Positions 8,290 through 16,997 of a DNA stretch of 64,000 nucleotides are shown in pieces. The notes beneath the pieces are model-generated. The model had not been told where the DNA came from. It did no database searches and worked only from the letters and a program-made list of their open reading frames with translations. Position 1 is the stretch's first letter, and each line of letters opens with the position of its first letter. Source of the stretch: CAZGXI01 sp964529715 (GTDB lineage: Bacteria > Chloroflexota > Anaerolineae > Aggregatilineales > Ch27); contig CAZGXI010000014.1 of the NCBI GenBank assembly GCA_964529715.1, forward strand, positions 1 through 64,000. Direction: 5' to 3'. Made by a program: the position numbers and the translations under genes.

Positions 8290-10239
8290 CTAAGCCTCCT
8301 GCGCTGCCGGTGCGAGTGCGACCTCGGCGGCGTCAAGTTCGGTATCGCCGACCAGTTGCGAGTGATAGATTTCGGCGTAAATGGCGCTGTTTTCCATCAG
8401 GTCCTCGTGCTTGCCGCGCGCCACGATGCGGCCCTTGTCCAGCACCAAAATCTGATCGGCGTTGAGCACCGTGCTGATGCGCTGCGCGATCACGAAGCTG
8501 GTGCGGCCTTTCATCAGATGGTCCAGCGCCTTTTGAATACGATATTCCGTCACCAGGTCTACACTGCTGGTCGAGTCGTCCAGGATCAGCAGGCGCGGAT
8601 CAAGCAACAGGGCGCGCGCGATGGCGATGCGTTGCTTTTGTCCGCCGGAGAGCGTCGTGCCACGCTCGCCCACCGGTGTGTCGTAGCCCTGAGGGAAGTC
8701 CATGATGAAGTCATGCGCGGCGGCGGCCTGCGCAGCGGCGATGATCTCGTCCATGCTGGCGTCGGGCCGCCCAAAGGCAATGTTGTCGCGGATTGTGCCG
8801 CTGAACAGGGTCGTCTCCTGCAAGACAATCCCGATCTGACTGCGCAGGCTTTCCAGCTTCACCTGGCGCACATCGTAACCGTCGATCAGGATGGCGCCCG
8901 CGCTGGGGTCATAGAAGCGTGGGATCAGGTTAATGATGGTTGTCTTGCCGCTGCCGGTCGCGCCCAACAGCGCCACCGTCTGGCCCGGCTCGGCGACGAA
9001 GCTGACGCCGTCCAGCACCGGATCGCTGCTGTCAAAGTAGCGGAAGGTCACGTCGCGGAACTCGACGCGCCCTTCGATAGGGGGCAGGTCCACCGCATCC
9101 GGTGCGTCCGAGACATCGCTCCTGGCGTCCAGAATCTCAAAGATGCGCGTGGCCGAGGCGCCTGCCTGGGCCATCATGGTGATGATGAAGCCCAACATGC
9201 CGATGGGGAAGAAGACATACATCAGGTACATGCTGAACTTCTGGTACTCACCCAGCAGCAGCGTGCCCTCGATGATCTGCTTGCCGCCGAAGTACAGGAT
9301 CGCCGCCTGGCCCACCTGCGCGATCAGGAAGACGAGCGGGAACAGGAAGGAGAAAGTCCGGGCGACCTTCAACTGCTGCGCCAGCAGGTCATCGGCAGAA
9401 CGATTAAAGCGCGCCTGTTCATATGGCTCGCGCGTGAATGCCTTGACCACGCGAATCCCGGCCAGGCTCTCTTGCAGGATCGTGTTCAGCGCCGAGATGC
9501 GCTGCTGCACCTGGACGAACAGCGGCTGCGCGATACTCCCGAAGGCGATGAACAGGATCAGGGCGATAGGCAGAATGGGCAGCACTACCAGCGTCAGTTG
9601 CCAGTTGGTCGTCAGCAGCAGGGCCAGCGCGCACACCAGCAGGATGATCGTCTGCGCCACCATCACCAGCCCTTGCGCGATGAACATGCGCACTTTTTCC
9701 ACGTCGTCGGTGGCGCGGATCATCAACTGGCCGGTCTGGTTGCGGTCGTGATAACTGAACGAAAGGCGCTGAATCTTGGCGAAAATCTCGTTGCGCAGAT
9801 CGAAGGCGATACCCTGTGAGGTCTTTTCGGCCATGTACGCCTGCACAAACGAGAACAGGCCGCGCATGACGGCAAAGGCGACGATGAGCAGGGCAGCGTT
9901 GATCAGCAGCGTTTCAGCGTTGGCCTGGTCCAGGCGAAGTTGATCGAGCGTCTTGCCTGCCTGGGTCGCTGCCAGGCTCTGCATGAAGGACGGCAGCGCC
10001 AGGATGGTGTTGGCAATCGCGCCGGAGGTGACGGCGTTGATCATGTTTTGGGTGAGCTGCGGCACGGCCAACTGGGCAATCGACGCAACGAACAGCGCGC
10101 TATAGGCCAGCAATGCCGAACGGCGTTGTCTGCCCAGGTAGCGGAGCGCACGTCCCAGGCTGGCGAAGCTCGCCCCGCCGCCCCCGCCGCCGCGTGCCCG
10201 GCGGTTTGTACGTGAGACCGGCATGGTTTGTGCTTGCAA
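8290..10239 (-). CDS. Heterodimeric ABC exporter, degenerate-site subunit
   Basis: A 649-residue ABC half-exporter with a Gly-rich N-terminus (residues 17-23), a six-helix membrane domain and a C-terminal ATPase. Walker A is GATGSGKTT and the signature LSGGQ. Walker B reads LLILDDSTSS, with Asp in place of the catalytic Glu, and the H-loop reads AQRIST, with Gln in place of His. These substitutions mark the non-hydrolysing site of a heterodimer; the partner is the next gene. A TTG at 10239 is favoured as start because GAGG lies 5 bases upstream; an ATG at 10224 is possible but has no nearby ribosome site. The TetR gene ends 97 bases upstream, and the operon order is regulator, this gene, partner. 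Confidence 0.92.
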   Translation of the reverse strand: MQAQTMPVSRTNRRARGGGGGGASFASLGRALRYLGRQRRSALLAYSALFVASIAQLAVPQLTQNMINAVTSGAIANTILALPSFMQSLAATQAGKTLDQLRLDQANAETLLINAALLIVAFAVMRGLFSFVQAYMAEKTSQGIAFDLRNEIFAKIQRLSFSYHDRNQTGQLMIRATDDVEKVRMFIAQGLVMVAQTIILLVCALALLLTTNWQLTLVVLPILPIALILFIAFGSIAQPLFVQVQQRISALNTILQESLAGIRVVKAFTREPYEQARFNRSADDLLAQQLKVARTFSFLFPLVFLIAQVGQAAILYFGGKQIIEGTLLLGEYQKFSMYLMYVFFPIGMLGFIITMMAQAGASATRIFEILDARSDVSDAPDAVDLPPIEGRVEFRDVTFRYFDSSDPVLDGVSFVAEPGQTVALLGATGSGKTTIINLIPRFYDPSAGAILIDGYDVRQVKLESLRSQIGIVLQETTLFSGTIRDNIAFGRPDASMDEIIAAAQAAAAHDFIMDFPQGYDTPVGERGTTLSGGQKQRIAIARALLLDPRLLILDDSTSSVDLVTEYRIQKALDHLMKGRTSFVIAQRISTVLNADQILVLDKGRIVARGKHEDLMENSAIYAEIYHSQLVGDTELDAAEVALAPAAQEA

Positions 10240-10336
10240 CGTTTCCTCGCTTCTTCTTATTCGACCGATACACAGATGCAGTTGTTCCCAACAACCAGGC
10301 TGGGAAATCGAACGGCGCTATTTTCCACGTCTGGCC

Positions 10337-10981
10337 CTAGGGGTATACGTCTTCCGGTCCAGACTTGTTGCGCGCGATGCCGTGCAAGAACAGCCGGATC
10401 AGGTGGTCGATAGCCTGATCAAGGGCCTCTTCGTCGTCGAGGATCAGGCACACCTCCGGTGGACGACCGAAGACCACCCCTTGCAAGCAGAACAGCGCGC
10501 GCACGATCATGTCGGTGGGCAGGTCCGGCGTAATCTCGCCGTTGGCCTTGCCCTCTTCGACCAGCGCGAACAGTGCACTGTCGATACGTCGTCGGCTGGC
10601 CTCCAAAAGCGGGTGGGCATGTAACATCCGCATCAGTTCCGGGTTGGGCATGCCCAAAAAGTGCCCCGGCGTGCGCCTCGTCTTGATCAGCCGCCGCAAC
10701 ACTTCTCCCAGCCGATCCAGGGTTGTGCCCTGCGGCGGTTGGGCCAGGTAATCGTCTACGGTGTGGAAGTTGCGCACGATTACCTGCACCACCAGGTCGT
10801 CCTTGCTCTTGAAGTGCGCATACAGCGTCGGTTTGGAGATGCCCACCGTCTCGGCCAATTCGTCCATGTTCAGGCTGGCGTAACCGCGCTCGTGCAGCAA
10901 CCGCGCCGCTGCTCGGATGATGTCATCTTCGCGGCGCTGGCGTTCGCGCGCTTTGTAGGAGGATTTGGGCGGATCGGCCAT
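10337..10981 (-). CDS. TetR/AcrR family transcriptional regulator
   Basis: A 214-residue repressor-like protein. The N-terminal helix-turn-helix is clear: IIRAAARLLHERGYASLNMD followed by ELAETVGISKPTLYAHFKSKDDL (about residues 20-64). The C-terminal ligand and dimerisation domain (about 70-205) is variable, as in all TetR proteins, so the inducer cannot be predicted. It is the first gene of an operon with the two exporter subunits, the usual layout for an efflux pump controlled by a repressor that senses the exported compound. Two imperfect 16-base palindromes lie 15-51 bases upstream of the start codon and are good candidates for its own operators. Confidence 0.9.
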   Translation of the reverse strand: MADPPKSSYKARERQRREDDIIRAAARLLHERGYASLNMDELAETVGISKPTLYAHFKSKDDLVVQVIVRNFHTVDDYLAQPPQGTTLDRLGEVLRRLIKTRRTPGHFLGMPNPELMRMLHAHPLLEASRRRIDSALFALVEEGKANGEITPDLPTDMIVRALFCLQGVVFGRPPEVCLILDDEEALDQAIDHLIRLFLHGIARNKSGPEDVYP

Positions 10982-10995
10982 TGTTGTTCGTATCT

Positions 10996-11032
10996 TTTAC
11001 TCATACGTCAACATTTTTTACTGACGAGTTAA
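10996..11032. promoter_or_regulatory. Twin candidate TetR operators upstream of the exporter operon
   Basis: Two 16-base sites, TTTACTCATACGTCAA (10996-11011) and TTTACTGACGAGTTAA (11017-11032). Both fit TTTACT-N4-AGTAAA (right halves 4/6 and 5/6). Their centres are 21 bases apart, two helical turns, so two dimers could bind one face of the DNA. Assignment to the adjacent TetR protein is inference from position. Confidence 0.5.
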
Positions 11033-11110
11033 ATGGTAAGCCTGATTTAGGAAGCTGTCAAGAGGGAAAACGCCGAAGTGGGGCGATTGTATGTGGGTTA
11101 CTGCGAGGTG

Positions 11111-11165
11111 GACATCGGTAGTAGGGACACAGCTGCCGTGTCCCTACCAAAGGCGCACCGATGTC
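11111..11165. repeat. Nested hairpin with GTAGGGACAC palindrome
   Basis: Inner arms GTAGGGACAC (11121-11130) and GTGTCCCTAC (11138-11147); outer arms GACATCGGT (11111) and ACCGATGTC (11157). It sits downstream of the beta-glucosidase gene in the 305-base gap before the TetR gene. The rest of that gap holds the TetR operators, the palindrome at 11231 and no gene. Confidence 0.7.
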
Positions 11166-11230
11166 GCCATGCGCTTGCCCTGACGTGGAGACGGACGATT
11201 GTCTGTGGGCCGTTTAGGGTTGAAGGGTTC

Positions 11231-11258
11231 GTAGAGGCGACGCATACGTCGCCCCTAC
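11231..11258. repeat. GTAG-family palindrome, GAGGCGACG type
   Basis: 28-base palindrome with one mismatch, GTAG ends, arms GAGGCGACG and CGTCGCCCC around CATA. It lies 28 bases past the stop of the beta-glucosidase and probably ends the beta-glucoside operon transcript. Confidence 0.75.
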
Positions 11259-11286
11259 CGAGATGTGAGGAGATAGCCGTCCGGCG

Positions 11287-12657
11287 TTATGGCGCGGCGA
11301 TCAGGCCACCGCTGCGCGTGACCCCGGCATACCACAAGGCGCTATCCTTGAGGAGGCGGCGCTGCGTGGGATAGTCCACGTAGACGATGCCGAAACGTTT
11401 GGTGTAGCCGTATGACCACTCGAAGTTGTCCATCAGCGACCAAACGAAGTAGCCTTTCAGAGGCACGCCCTCCTGAACGGCACGGTGCGCCTGGGTCAGA
11501 TGCGCCTGGAGATAGGCCAGGCGGCGTGGGTCGTGGACGTGCACCCCGTCGAAGGCGATTTCGTCGGCGCAGGCCGCGCCGTTTTCGGTGATGTATAGCG
11601 TGGCGGGGGCGTAATCTTGGTGGACGCGCATCAGCAGCTTGTATAGGCTCGGCGCGTGCACTTCCCAGCCCATGTCGGTATATTCGCTGCCTTCTGGGCG
11701 CACATAGCGAATGCCCAGCGGGTTCTGCGGCGTGACCTCGCCCGCGCCGATGAACGAACGGCTGTAGTTGTTGATGCCCAGAAAGTCCGTCGGCGTAGCC
11801 GCGATCTTGAGGTCGTCTGCCGGAAATTCAGGCACCAGCGGGCCGTAGAATTCCAGCATGTCGGCAGGGTATTCGCCCTTGTAGAGCGGGTCCAGGAACC
11901 AGCGATTCAATTGCCCATCGTGGCGGCGCGCGGCGGTCTGATCTGTCGGCGAGTCACTAGCAGCATCTACCCACGACAGGTTCAGCACCATGCCGACGCG
12001 CGCCTGCGTGCCGACGTTGGTCCGCAGCACGGCAACCGCCTGCCCATGCGACACCAGCAGATGATGCGCCGCCCGCAGCGCCGCCGCCGGGTCTTGAAGA
12101 CCGGGGGCGTGCACCCCCGCCGCATAGCCGACAAAGGCGACGACCCAGGGTTCGTTGTGCGTCATCCAGTGGTGGACGCGGTCGCCCAGGCGGCGCGAAA
12201 CCACGTCGGCATAGTTAACGAAGGCGTCGATGATACTCCGCTCCGGCCAGCCACCCCGGTCCTGAAGTGGCTGGGGCAGGTCCCAGTGGTACAGCGTGGC
12301 AAAGGGTTCGATGCCCTGGGCCAGCAGCGCATCCACCAGCCGGTCGTAGAAATCCAATCCCTTCGCATTGACCGCACCGACGCCTTGCGGCAGGACACGC
12401 GGCCAGGCGATGGAGAAGCGGTAGGCATTGAGGCCCAGGGCAGCCATCAGCGCCACATCTTCGGCATAGCGGTGATAGTGGTCGCAGGCGACGTCGCCGC
12501 TGTCGCCGTTGGCCACTTTGCCCGGCCTATCGCAGAAGGTATCCCAGATCGAAATGCCGCGCCCGTCGGCATTGGTTCCCCCTTCGACCTGGTAAGAAGC
12601 AGTTGCTGCTCCCCACCGAAATTCCGGCGGAAAGGCCAGCCAGCGGTAATCCGTCAC
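11287..12657 (-). CDS. GH1 family beta-glucosidase
   Basis: A 456-residue cytoplasmic glycosidase, normal length for family GH1 and without a signal peptide. The N-terminal FPPEFRWGAATASYQVEG and the two catalytic glutamates are plain: acid/base in MTHNEPW and nucleophile in YITENG. GH1 enzymes hydrolyse cellobiose, cello-oligosaccharides and other beta-glucosides with retention. The start is GTG at 12657, with AAGGAG seven bases upstream. It is the last gene of the leftward operon with an oligopeptide-type ABC importer and a LacI regulator. The CebR/CelR-type operator at the head supports cello-oligosaccharides as substrate: import intact, then cleavage to glucose inside the cell. The exact specificity is inferred. 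Confidence 0.95.
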   Translation of the reverse strand: MTDYRWLAFPPEFRWGAATASYQVEGGTNADGRGISIWDTFCDRPGKVANGDSGDVACDHYHRYAEDVALMAALGLNAYRFSIAWPRVLPQGVGAVNAKGLDFYDRLVDALLAQGIEPFATLYHWDLPQPLQDRGGWPERSIIDAFVNYADVVSRRLGDRVHHWMTHNEPWVVAFVGYAAGVHAPGLQDPAAALRAAHHLLVSHGQAVAVLRTNVGTQARVGMVLNLSWVDAASDSPTDQTAARRHDGQLNRWFLDPLYKGEYPADMLEFYGPLVPEFPADDLKIAATPTDFLGINNYSRSFIGAGEVTPQNPLGIRYVRPEGSEYTDMGWEVHAPSLYKLLMRVHQDYAPATLYITENGAACADEIAFDGVHVHDPRRLAYLQAHLTQAHRAVQEGVPLKGYFVWSLMDNFEWSYGYTKRFGIVYVDYPTQRRLLKDSALWYAGVTRSGGLIAAP

Positions 12658-12692
12658 GGTTGTACTCCTTCAAGCTACATGATTCTGAGAAC

Positions 12693-12718
12693 GTAGCGGC
12701 GGACATATCCGCCGCTAC
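12693..12718. repeat. GTAG-family palindrome, CGGCGGA type
   Basis: Perfect arms GTAGCGGCGGA and TCCGCCGCTAC around CATA. It lies between the last ATPase gene and the beta-glucosidase in the same operon, so it is in the transcript and could set its 3' boundary or stability. Confidence 0.8.
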
Positions 12719-12782
12719 TGACCAAACCGGTTTGCTGTTGGGAAATCAGCCGGGGCGATCAAGGCCGACCGGCGGGCCGCTC

Positions 12783-13769
12783 TCAGTGGCCGTCGAACAG
12801 GAAGCAGCGCGTCCAACGGGTGTCCGACAGGTGCGTGATGGGCGGCATGGCCTGGCTGCATTTGGTCATGGCGTGGCGGCAGCGCGGCGCAAAAGGACAG
12901 CCTACGCCCAGTTCGCTGAGGTTAGGCACTTCGCCGCGCGCCTCGAAGGTCGTATCCGTGCGCAGCCCCCTGGCAGGGTCTGGGCAGGCCGAGAGCAACA
13001 GTTGGGTATAGGGGTGCTGCGGCTGCGTGACCAATTCCTCGCTCGGCGCACCCTCCACCATATGCCCGGCGTACATCACCAGCGTTTCATCGGCAAAGTA
13101 ACGCGCGCTCGCCAGGTCATGCGTCACGTAGAGGAAGGCGATGTTCTGCTCGTCGCGCAGTTTCGCCATCAGGTTCAGGATGCCCATGCGGATCGACACG
13201 TCTAGCATCGAGATCGGCTCGTCGGCCAGGATCACTTCCGGTTCGACCGCCAGGGCGCGGGCAATGGCGACGCGCTGGCGCTGCCCGCCGCTGAGTTGGT
13301 GCGGGTACTTCTCCGCGATCTCTTCGACCGGTGTCAGGGAAACGCGGTCCAGCAAGGCATAGACCTGCTCCTGAATGTTGCCGCGTCTGGCCTTGCCGTG
13401 AATGCGCAACGGGCGTTCCAGATGGTACTTGATGCGGTGCACCGGGTTGAGCGAGCTAAACGGGTCCTGGAAGATCATCTGCACTTCGCGGCGATATTGC
13501 AGCATGGCCCGGCGCCCCCGATCCTTCAGGGTATTGCGGCCCTTGTACAGGATTTCGCCACTGGTCGGTTCATAGAGTCGCGCCAGCATCCGGGCGGTGG
13601 TGCTTTTGCCGCTACCGCTTTCGCCCACCAGTGCGACCACCTTCCCCGGCGTCAGGTCGAAGGAGACCTCCTGCACTGCCCGCACGACCCGGCGCGAGAG
13701 TGCATTGCCGGTCAGGAAGTGCTTGGTCAGGTTGCGGACTTCGATAATCGGTTGTGAATTGCTGCTCAT
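12783..13769 (-). CDS. OppF/DppF-type ABC importer ATPase (beta-glucoside operon)
   Basis: A 328-residue ATPase of the oligopeptide/oligosaccharide importer family. Walker A is GESGSGKST, the signature LSGGQRQR, Walker B VILADEP followed by ISMLDVS, and the C-terminus carries the family Cys motif CPFAPRC. The ATG at 13769 overlaps the stop of the upstream ATPase gene in an ATGA, and AGGAAGG lies 6 bases before it. This settles the start, although the frame is open to 13799, and implies translational coupling. It works with the preceding OppD-like ATPase to power the two permeases. Family-5 importers of this type carry peptides in some operons and cello-oligosaccharides in others. The GH1 gene and operator point to the latter. 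Confidence 0.92.
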   Translation of the reverse strand: MSSNSQPIIEVRNLTKHFLTGNALSRRVVRAVQEVSFDLTPGKVVALVGESGSGKSTTARMLARLYEPTSGEILYKGRNTLKDRGRRAMLQYRREVQMIFQDPFSSLNPVHRIKYHLERPLRIHGKARRGNIQEQVYALLDRVSLTPVEEIAEKYPHQLSGGQRQRVAIARALAVEPEVILADEPISMLDVSIRMGILNLMAKLRDEQNIAFLYVTHDLASARYFADETLVMYAGHMVEGAPSEELVTQPQHPYTQLLLSACPDPARGLRTDTTFEARGEVPNLSELGVGCPFAPRCRHAMTKCSQAMPPITHLSDTRWTRCFLFDGH

Positions 13770-14797
13770 AGTGCACCTTCCTGCTCCAGCAGGTGACACG
13801 CGGCGAGGCGGCCCGGCGAAATTTCGACCAGCGGCGGGTTAACGACATCGCACTTCCCGGCGATCATGCGGTCGCAGCGCGGGTGGAAGCGGCAACCCGG
13901 CGGCGGCGTAATCAAGTCCGGCGGTGAGCCGGGAATGCCCGACAGTTCGCGGCGTGGGCCGCTGATGGTCGGGAACGAATTCATCAACTTGTAGGTGTAG
14001 GGGTGTTTGGGATCACTGAACAACTGCGTCGCCGGGGCGACCTCGACCAGTTCGCCTGCGTACATGATCCCGATCCGGTCGGCGAACTCCACCAGCAGCG
14101 ACATGTCGTGGGTGATGAACAGAATGGAGAAGCCGAACTGGTCCTTGAGACGCTGGATTTCCTGCATGATCTCCTTCTGCACCACCACGTCCAGCGCGGT
14201 CGTCGGCTCGTCCAGGATGATCATCTCCGGGTTCAGGGCCAGGGCGATGGCGATCACAGCGCGCTGGCGCATCCCGCCGGAAAGCTGGTGTGGGTAGCTG
14301 TCGATGCGGTCGCTGTCGATGCCCACCACCTTCAGCAGTTCCAGGGCGCGGGCGCGGGCCTCGGCTTTGGTGGCGTAACTGTGCGCCTGGATGGCGTCGA
14401 TAATCTGGGTGCCGATAGACAGCACCGGGTTCAGCGCGTTCATGGCGCTCTGAAACACGATGGACAGGTGACGCCAGCGGAAGTCGCGCAGCGTGCGGTC
14501 GTCCATCTTCAGCAGGTCGTTGTCCTTGAACATGATCTCGCCGCCGGTGATGAAGGCCGGTGGGCGCAGCAGGCGGGTGATGGCGTGGGCAATCGTCGAT
14601 TTGCCGCTGCCAGATTCGCCTGCCAATCCGAAGACCTCGTTCGGCAGGATTTCAAACGACACCTTGTCTACGGCGCGCACCGCGCCACGCCCGGTCTTGT
14701 ATTCCACTTCCAGGTTGCGCACCGAGAGCAGTGGCTTCTGGGCCGTTGGCGTCGAGACGGTGGTAGGGGCAGATTGAACTTTGGTTGCGGCGACCAT
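13766..14797 (-). CDS. OppD/DppD-type ABC importer ATPase (beta-glucoside operon)
   Basis: A 343-residue ATPase. Walker A is GESGSGKST, the signature LSGGMRQR, Walker B MIILDEPTTALD, with the C-terminal Opp/Dpp Cys-containing motif PPGCRFHPRCD. Start ATG at 14797, two bases after the stop of the OppC-like permease gene, with AAGGAG ten bases upstream. The upstream extension of the frame runs inside the permease gene and is not used. It forms the ATPase pair with the next gene; the two are related but distinct, as in other Opp systems. Located on the cytoplasmic face of the membrane. Confidence 0.93.
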   Translation of the reverse strand: MVAATKVQSAPTTVSTPTAQKPLLSVRNLEVEYKTGRGAVRAVDKVSFEILPNEVFGLAGESGSGKSTIAHAITRLLRPPAFITGGEIMFKDNDLLKMDDRTLRDFRWRHLSIVFQSAMNALNPVLSIGTQIIDAIQAHSYATKAEARARALELLKVVGIDSDRIDSYPHQLSGGMRQRAVIAIALALNPEMIILDEPTTALDVVVQKEIMQEIQRLKDQFGFSILFITHDMSLLVEFADRIGIMYAGELVEVAPATQLFSDPKHPYTYKLMNSFPTISGPRRELSGIPGSPPDLITPPPGCRFHPRCDRMIAGKCDVVNPPLVEISPGRLAACHLLEQEGAL

Positions 14798-14799
14798 CT

Positions 14800-15723
14800 C
14801 TACTTGGCTCCTTCCGTCCGCAGGCGCGGGTTCGTAACTTCGTCGATGCCGTAGTTGATCAGGGTCAGGCTGATGCCGACCAGGGCGATGCATGTACCCG
14901 GCGGGATGAAGGTCCACCAGGCTTTCGTCAGCAGCGCCTGGTTGTTCTGCGCCCAGTAGAGCGTGTTGCCCCAGGAGACGGCGGTGGGGTTGCCCAGGCC
15001 GATGTAAGACAGGGTCGCTTCAGTGAGGATGACGAACAGCACCGCGCCGATCCAGCTGGAAACGACCAGGGAGGTCATGTTAGGCAGAATCTCCAGCAGG
15101 ATAATGCGCCAGGTTGGCTCGCCCACCACGCGGGCAGCAGCCACGAATTCACTGTTGCGCAGGATTAAGGTTTGGGAGCGCAGCACGCGCGCGCCATAGG
15201 CCCAGCTGGTGACGCTCAGCACCAGCACGACCGTCAGCGGGCCGGGCTGTTGAATCCAGCCTGCCACCACAATGATCAGGGGCAAGCCTGGCAGCACCAG
15301 GAAGATGTTCATCAGCAACGACAGCACTTCGTCCACCAGGCCGCCGACGTAGCCTGCCGTGATGCCTATGAGAATGCACAGCGAGATAATCACCGTGCCG
15401 GTGATAAACCCGACCAACAGGGTCGTGCGCGTGCCGTGCACCGTCTGACCGAAAATATCCTGTCCTTGGCGCGAGGTGCCGAAAGGATGCGCAGCGGAAG
15501 GGGCTTCATGCGGTCTGCCGACCATGCGGTTGGGATCGCCGGGGTAAATTACCGGGGCAAAGATGGCAACCAGCACGAAGAAGGTGAGGATCGACAGGCC
15601 AATCGTTGCCTTGCGGTTGCGCAGGATACTCTGCAAAAAGCTGGGGAGGCGGAGACGTCGGGGCCTGGGGCGCACGCTCAGCGACGGGATGGCGGTTTGA
15701 GGTACGGTTGTGTTTTGAGTCAT
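14800..15723 (-). CDS. OppC/DppC-type ABC importer permease (beta-glucoside operon)
   Basis: A 307-residue inner-membrane permease. A cytoplasmic N-terminus is followed by a first helix (ATIGLSILTFFVLVAIFAPVI), then the HPFGTSRQGQDIFGQTVHGTRTTLLVG region that marks OppC proteins, and four or five further helices. The EAA loop that contacts the ATPases is around ARVVGEPTWRIILLEILPN. The ATG at 15723 is chosen because the sequence before it overlaps the OppB end and has no clear ribosome site; a weak GAGTGG precedes this ATG. It pairs with the OppB-like permease 40 bases upstream. Confidence 0.92.
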   Translation of the reverse strand: MTQNTTVPQTAIPSLSVRPRPRRLRLPSFLQSILRNRKATIGLSILTFFVLVAIFAPVIYPGDPNRMVGRPHEAPSAAHPFGTSRQGQDIFGQTVHGTRTTLLVGFITGTVIISLCILIGITAGYVGGLVDEVLSLLMNIFLVLPGLPLIIVVAGWIQQPGPLTVVLVLSVTSWAYGARVLRSQTLILRNSEFVAAARVVGEPTWRIILLEILPNMTSLVVSSWIGAVLFVILTEATLSYIGLGNPTAVSWGNTLYWAQNNQALLTKAWWTFIPPGTCIALVGISLTLINYGIDEVTNPRLRTEGAK

Positions 15724-15763
15724 GTTGCCACTCGCAGTAGGTTCACTTTCGCCTGGCGGCTCC

Positions 15764-16738
15764 CTAACGGGCGCGCGGGTCCAGCAGGACATAAATCATG
15801 TCGGCCACGAAATTGGCGCACAGCACAGAAATGACGATCACCATGAACACGCTCTGCATCAGCGGGTAGTCGCGCCCGCCCACAGCGCGCAGCAGGGTGA
15901 ACCCCATACCGGGATAGGAGAACACGATCTCCACCACCAGCGCGCCGCCCACCACATAGCCCAGCGACATGGCAAAGCCGGTGAGGCTGGGCAGCAGCGC
16001 GTTACGTGCCGCATAGGTCAGCATCACGCGCCGATCCGAAAGCCCCTTCGCCTGCGCCAGAACAACGTAATCCTCGCCCAGGACGCCGATCATGTTGTTG
16101 CGCATCCCGTACATCCAGCCCGCCACCGACGTGACCACGATGGTGATTGCCGGCAGGATAGAGTGCTGGATGAAACTGGCCAGAAAGGCGGTGTTCCCCC
16201 AATCGATATTCATCGAGACATCGTAGGAATGACTGGTGGGAAACCAGCCCAACTGGAAGGCGAAGACATAGAGCACCACCAGCGCGACCCAGAAGAAGGG
16301 GAACGCCCCGATCAGCCCGGCTGCTGGGAGCACAAAGTTATCCAGGAAGCGTCCACGCCGCCAGGCGGCGAAGATACCGGTCAGCATCCCGATGGTGTAG
16401 GACAGGATGGTGGCAAACCCGATCAGGCGCAGCGTCCACAGCAGCGCCGGGGCGAGCATATCGATCACCGGGACGGGGAAGTACGACACCGACAGCCCCA
16501 GGTTACCCTGGGCCAGGTTGCGCAGATAGGTGACGTACTGTTCCAGCAGCGGCCCCTGCACAAAGCCAAACGTCTCGCGCAGCGATTCCATTGCGCGCGG
16601 GTCCAGGCGGCCCTGGAACTGCGCGAACATCACCTGCACCGGATCGCCGGCCATGAGTCGGGGAATGAAGAAGTTGATCGTCAGGGCCGCGAAGGCGGCG
16701 GCCAGGTAAAACAGCAGACGGCGTAGCAGAAAGCGCAT
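15764..16738 (-). CDS. OppB/DppB-type ABC importer permease (beta-glucoside operon)
   Basis: A 324-residue permease beginning MRFLLRRLLFYLAAAFAALT, the usual first helix of OppB proteins, with about six helices in all. The EAA-like loop (DYVVLAQAKGLSDRRVMLTY) lies two thirds along. A GAGG precedes the ATG by 8 bases. Paired hairpins separate it from the solute-binding-protein gene upstream. Together with the OppC-like partner it forms the channel through which the captured oligosaccharide would pass. Confidence 0.93.
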   Translation of the reverse strand: MRFLLRRLLFYLAAAFAALTINFFIPRLMAGDPVQVMFAQFQGRLDPRAMESLRETFGFVQGPLLEQYVTYLRNLAQGNLGLSVSYFPVPVIDMLAPALLWTLRLIGFATILSYTIGMLTGIFAAWRRGRFLDNFVLPAAGLIGAFPFFWVALVVLYVFAFQLGWFPTSHSYDVSMNIDWGNTAFLASFIQHSILPAITIVVTSVAGWMYGMRNNMIGVLGEDYVVLAQAKGLSDRRVMLTYAARNALLPSLTGFAMSLGYVVGGALVVEIVFSYPGMGFTLLRAVGGRDYPLMQSVFMVIVISVLCANFVADMIYVLLDPRAR

Positions 16739-16925
16739 GGTTGAATCCTCATGGTCGCGCCGGGAATGGTTGACCTCTTCCGGCGGTTAAGCGGGGTGTT
16801 ATGAGGGACCAATCGTGATAGGTTCTAGGCATTATACCCGTTGATCTGGAAAAGATCAGACATTCCCGGCTGAGCATGGAAAGGGTACGGTCACTGGCGG
16901 CACACACATACGCAGGAGATGGGGC

Positions 16926-16986
16926 GGGCCGGCGAACCGGCCCACCCTCAACAGGGTAGGGACACCGCCTGGGCCGTGTCCCTACC
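16926..16986 (-). terminator. Two strong hairpins after the solute-binding protein gene
   Basis: GGGCCGG/CCGGCCC around CGAA (16926-16943) and GGTAGGGACAC/GTGTCCCTACC (16955-16986). They lie 11-72 bases past the stop of the binding-protein gene and about 190 bases before the permease start. No T-tract follows, so they more likely stabilise the upstream mRNA or partly stop transcription than end it fully. Confidence 0.6.
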
Positions 16987-16997
16987 GCGACAACCGA

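Noticed and set aside
8356..9819. 487-codon frame antisense to the ABC exporter subunit
   Set aside because: Rich in His, Gln, Arg and Asp with no domain; a mirror of the exporter codons on the other strand.
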